A model generated the notes under the pieces. It searched no databases. It was not told the DNA's origin and saw nothing but the letters and a program-made list of their open reading frames with translations. Below are positions 25,041 through 25,768 of a stretch of DNA of 25,768 nucleotides, piece after piece. This DNA is from Desulfobacterales bacterium (GTDB lineage Bacteria; Desulfobacterota; Desulfobacteria; Desulfobacterales; UBA5852): NCBI GenBank assembly GCA_016735415.1, contig JAERRP010000180.1, forward strand, positions 1 through 25,768, written 5' to 3'. A program made the position numbers and the translations under genes. Positions within the stretch are counted from its first letter, which is position 1. Every line of letters begins with the position of its first letter.

Positions 25041-25260
25041 GGACCGCTCCGAGAGGGCGAAAAAGGCTCGAAGGTTGGCGGCTGCAATTTGACCCCGGAT
25101 GGCGTAGCCGCCCTGCAACGGTGAACACGATCTGGCAGCGTCGCAGATCAGCCGCCAGGAAGATCACCCCTTAAAACCGAAACCGGCCGCCTGTAAATGG
25201 ACACCATTTGGAAACCTTGAGGGCAACGTCTTGGGCGACAGTCTGCGAGGAAGGCCGGTA
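25041..25260 (+). ncRNA. Structured leader of unknown type upstream of the rightward cNMP gene
   Basis: Perfect pairings along the predicted leader are: AGGGCG 25054-25059 with CGCCCT 25109-25114; GGCGGCT 25077-25083 with AGCCGCC 25106-25112 (mutually exclusive with the first); GATCTG 25129-25134 with CAGATC 25144-25149; AAATGG 25195-25200 with CCATTT 25204-25209; ACCGGCC 25182-25188 with GGCCGGT 25253-25259. No long open frame crosses it. I compared it by eye with GEMM (c-di-GMP), cobalamin, glycine, SRP, RNase P and 6S RNA patterns without a match. It may be a riboswitch-like leader or just a folded untranslated region. Confidence 0.35.
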
Positions 25261-25307
25261 AGGGAAGATAGGGTTGCGATTAGGCTTGGTTCGGGAGAAG
25301 CGCCACG

Positions 25308-25768
25308 ATGATTGACGAAGCATTTTTAAAAGATAACGAAGCTATTATTCGAAAGCTGCAACAAATTCCGGTGCTGCGATCGCTGGAGAAGGAACATTTG
25401 CGGACGTTGCTGGAACTGAGTGAAATTCGTGAATTTGACCCCGGACAGCAGATTCTTGAAGAGGGTCACTTTGACAAATGGATTTTTTATCTCGTATCCG
25501 GCAAGGCTAAAATCATTAAAAACGGCAGGGAACTGGCGATCATCCGTCGAACCGGTGATGTATTCGGTGAGATGGGGGTCATCGACGGTTCCGCGCGCTC
25601 GGCTTCGGTTTTCGCCGTGGATAAAACGGTCTGTCTCTGTACCGATATGTCGCGAATCGAGGACCTTTATGGTGACAGCAAATTTGCTTTTCGCTATACC
25701 GTTTTCAGGGGTTTTGCGCAGATATTGGCCAATCGTCTTCGCATGACCACGGGGGAGCTTCTTCGCTG
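25308..25768 (+). CDS. Cyclic-nucleotide-binding-domain protein (3' end cut by window)
   Basis: The frame is open from ATG 25308 to the right edge (153 residues visible), preceded by GGGAG at 10 bases. A CRP-like effector domain covers about 20-115, with LVSGKAKIIKNG strands and the phosphate-binding cassette FGEMGVIDGSARSASV (86-101) holding the conserved Glu88 and Arg97. After it, a helix rich in hydrophobic residues (FRYTVFRGFAQILANRLRMT) resembles the CRP dimerisation helix. Whether an HTH follows cannot be seen. If it does, this is a CRP/FNR-type regulator that could bind the palindromes in the divergent region. If not, it is a second stand-alone sensor like its neighbour. Confidence 0.85.
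   Translation, partial: MIDEAFLKDNEAIIRKLQQIPVLRSLEKEHLRTLLELSEIREFDPGQQILEEGHFDKWIFYLVSGKAKIIKNGRELAIIRRTGDVFGEMGVIDGSARSASVFAVDKTVCLCTDMSRIEDLYGDSKFAFRYTVFRGFAQILANRLRMTTGELLR

Larger units (their letters stand above)
24837..25307. other. 471-base divergent regulatory region between the two cNMP-domain genes
   Basis: No gene is visible here. The left 150 bases carry divergent promoters with good -35 boxes and 17-base spacing, plus three perfect inverted repeats, described separately. An AT-rich stretch (24985-25033) follows. Then comes a GC-rich, fold-prone leader up to the ribosome site GGGAG (25293-25297) of the rightward gene. GACAAC, the operator half-site, recurs at 25035-25040, and an AAACA-AC-TGTTT-like palindrome lies near 25003-25014. 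Confidence 0.7.

Noticed and set aside
25041..25170. Known riboswitch (GEMM, cobalamin or glycine class)
   Set aside because: Fragments such as CGAAGG, GCAAC and GCCAGGA look suggestive, but their order and spacing do not fit any of these consensus structures.

Overview
This window looks like core chromosome from a sulfate-reducer-type Desulfobacterota (Desulfobacteraceae/Desulfosarcinaceae-like). That placement is inferred from gene content: type IV pilus pilP-pilQ, an NtrY/NtrX-like pair beside a DUF4390 protein, a LysR regulator of the selenium-metabolism type, many multidomain histidine kinases, and stand-alone cyclic-nucleotide-binding proteins. GC content is moderate. There are no transposases, phage genes, CRISPR arrays, rRNAs or tRNAs, and no gene looks clearly foreign.

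Layout. (1) 1-3608, +: the end of a pilus-assembly operon (pilP cut by the window edge, then pilQ), closed by a strong intrinsic terminator. (2) 3737-7484, -: serS and thrC with overlapping stop and start, then a separate TPR lipoprotein gene that converges on pilQ. (3) 7654-8241, +: 5-formyltetrahydrofolate cyclo-ligase, with competing hairpins in its leader. (4) 8376-9380, -: a two-TM potassium channel with RCK domain, divergent from pcm (9543-10202, +). (5) 17850-10199, -: a long run of lpxC, DUF4390 protein, NtrY-like kinase, sigma-54 activator, rsmD, coaD and LysR. Most junctions are tight, but three gaps hold inverted repeats or other structure. (6) 18426-19949, +: the ComM/YifB AAA ATPase behind a 575-base palindrome-rich intergenic region. 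(7) 20132-24278, +: a two-gene phosphorelay (HDOD-GAF-kinase, then REC-PAS-kinase-REC). (8) 24309 to the end: two cyclic-nucleotide-binding-domain proteins transcribed away from each other.

How the parts relate. Regions 1-5 are mostly housekeeping: pilus secretin, aminoacylation, folate, CoA and lipid A synthesis, rRNA methylation and protein repair. Region 5 embeds a membrane kinase and sigma-54 activator in a cell-envelope and translation operon. Regions 7-8 form a signalling island in which no visible protein has a DNA-binding output domain: two kinases, three receiver or sensor modules and two cNMP-binding proteins. The intergenic region between the two cNMP genes has two consensus-like divergent promoters, three perfect inverted repeats and a roughly 300-base structured leader that I could not match to a known RNA by eye. 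It is the best candidate here for something undescribed.
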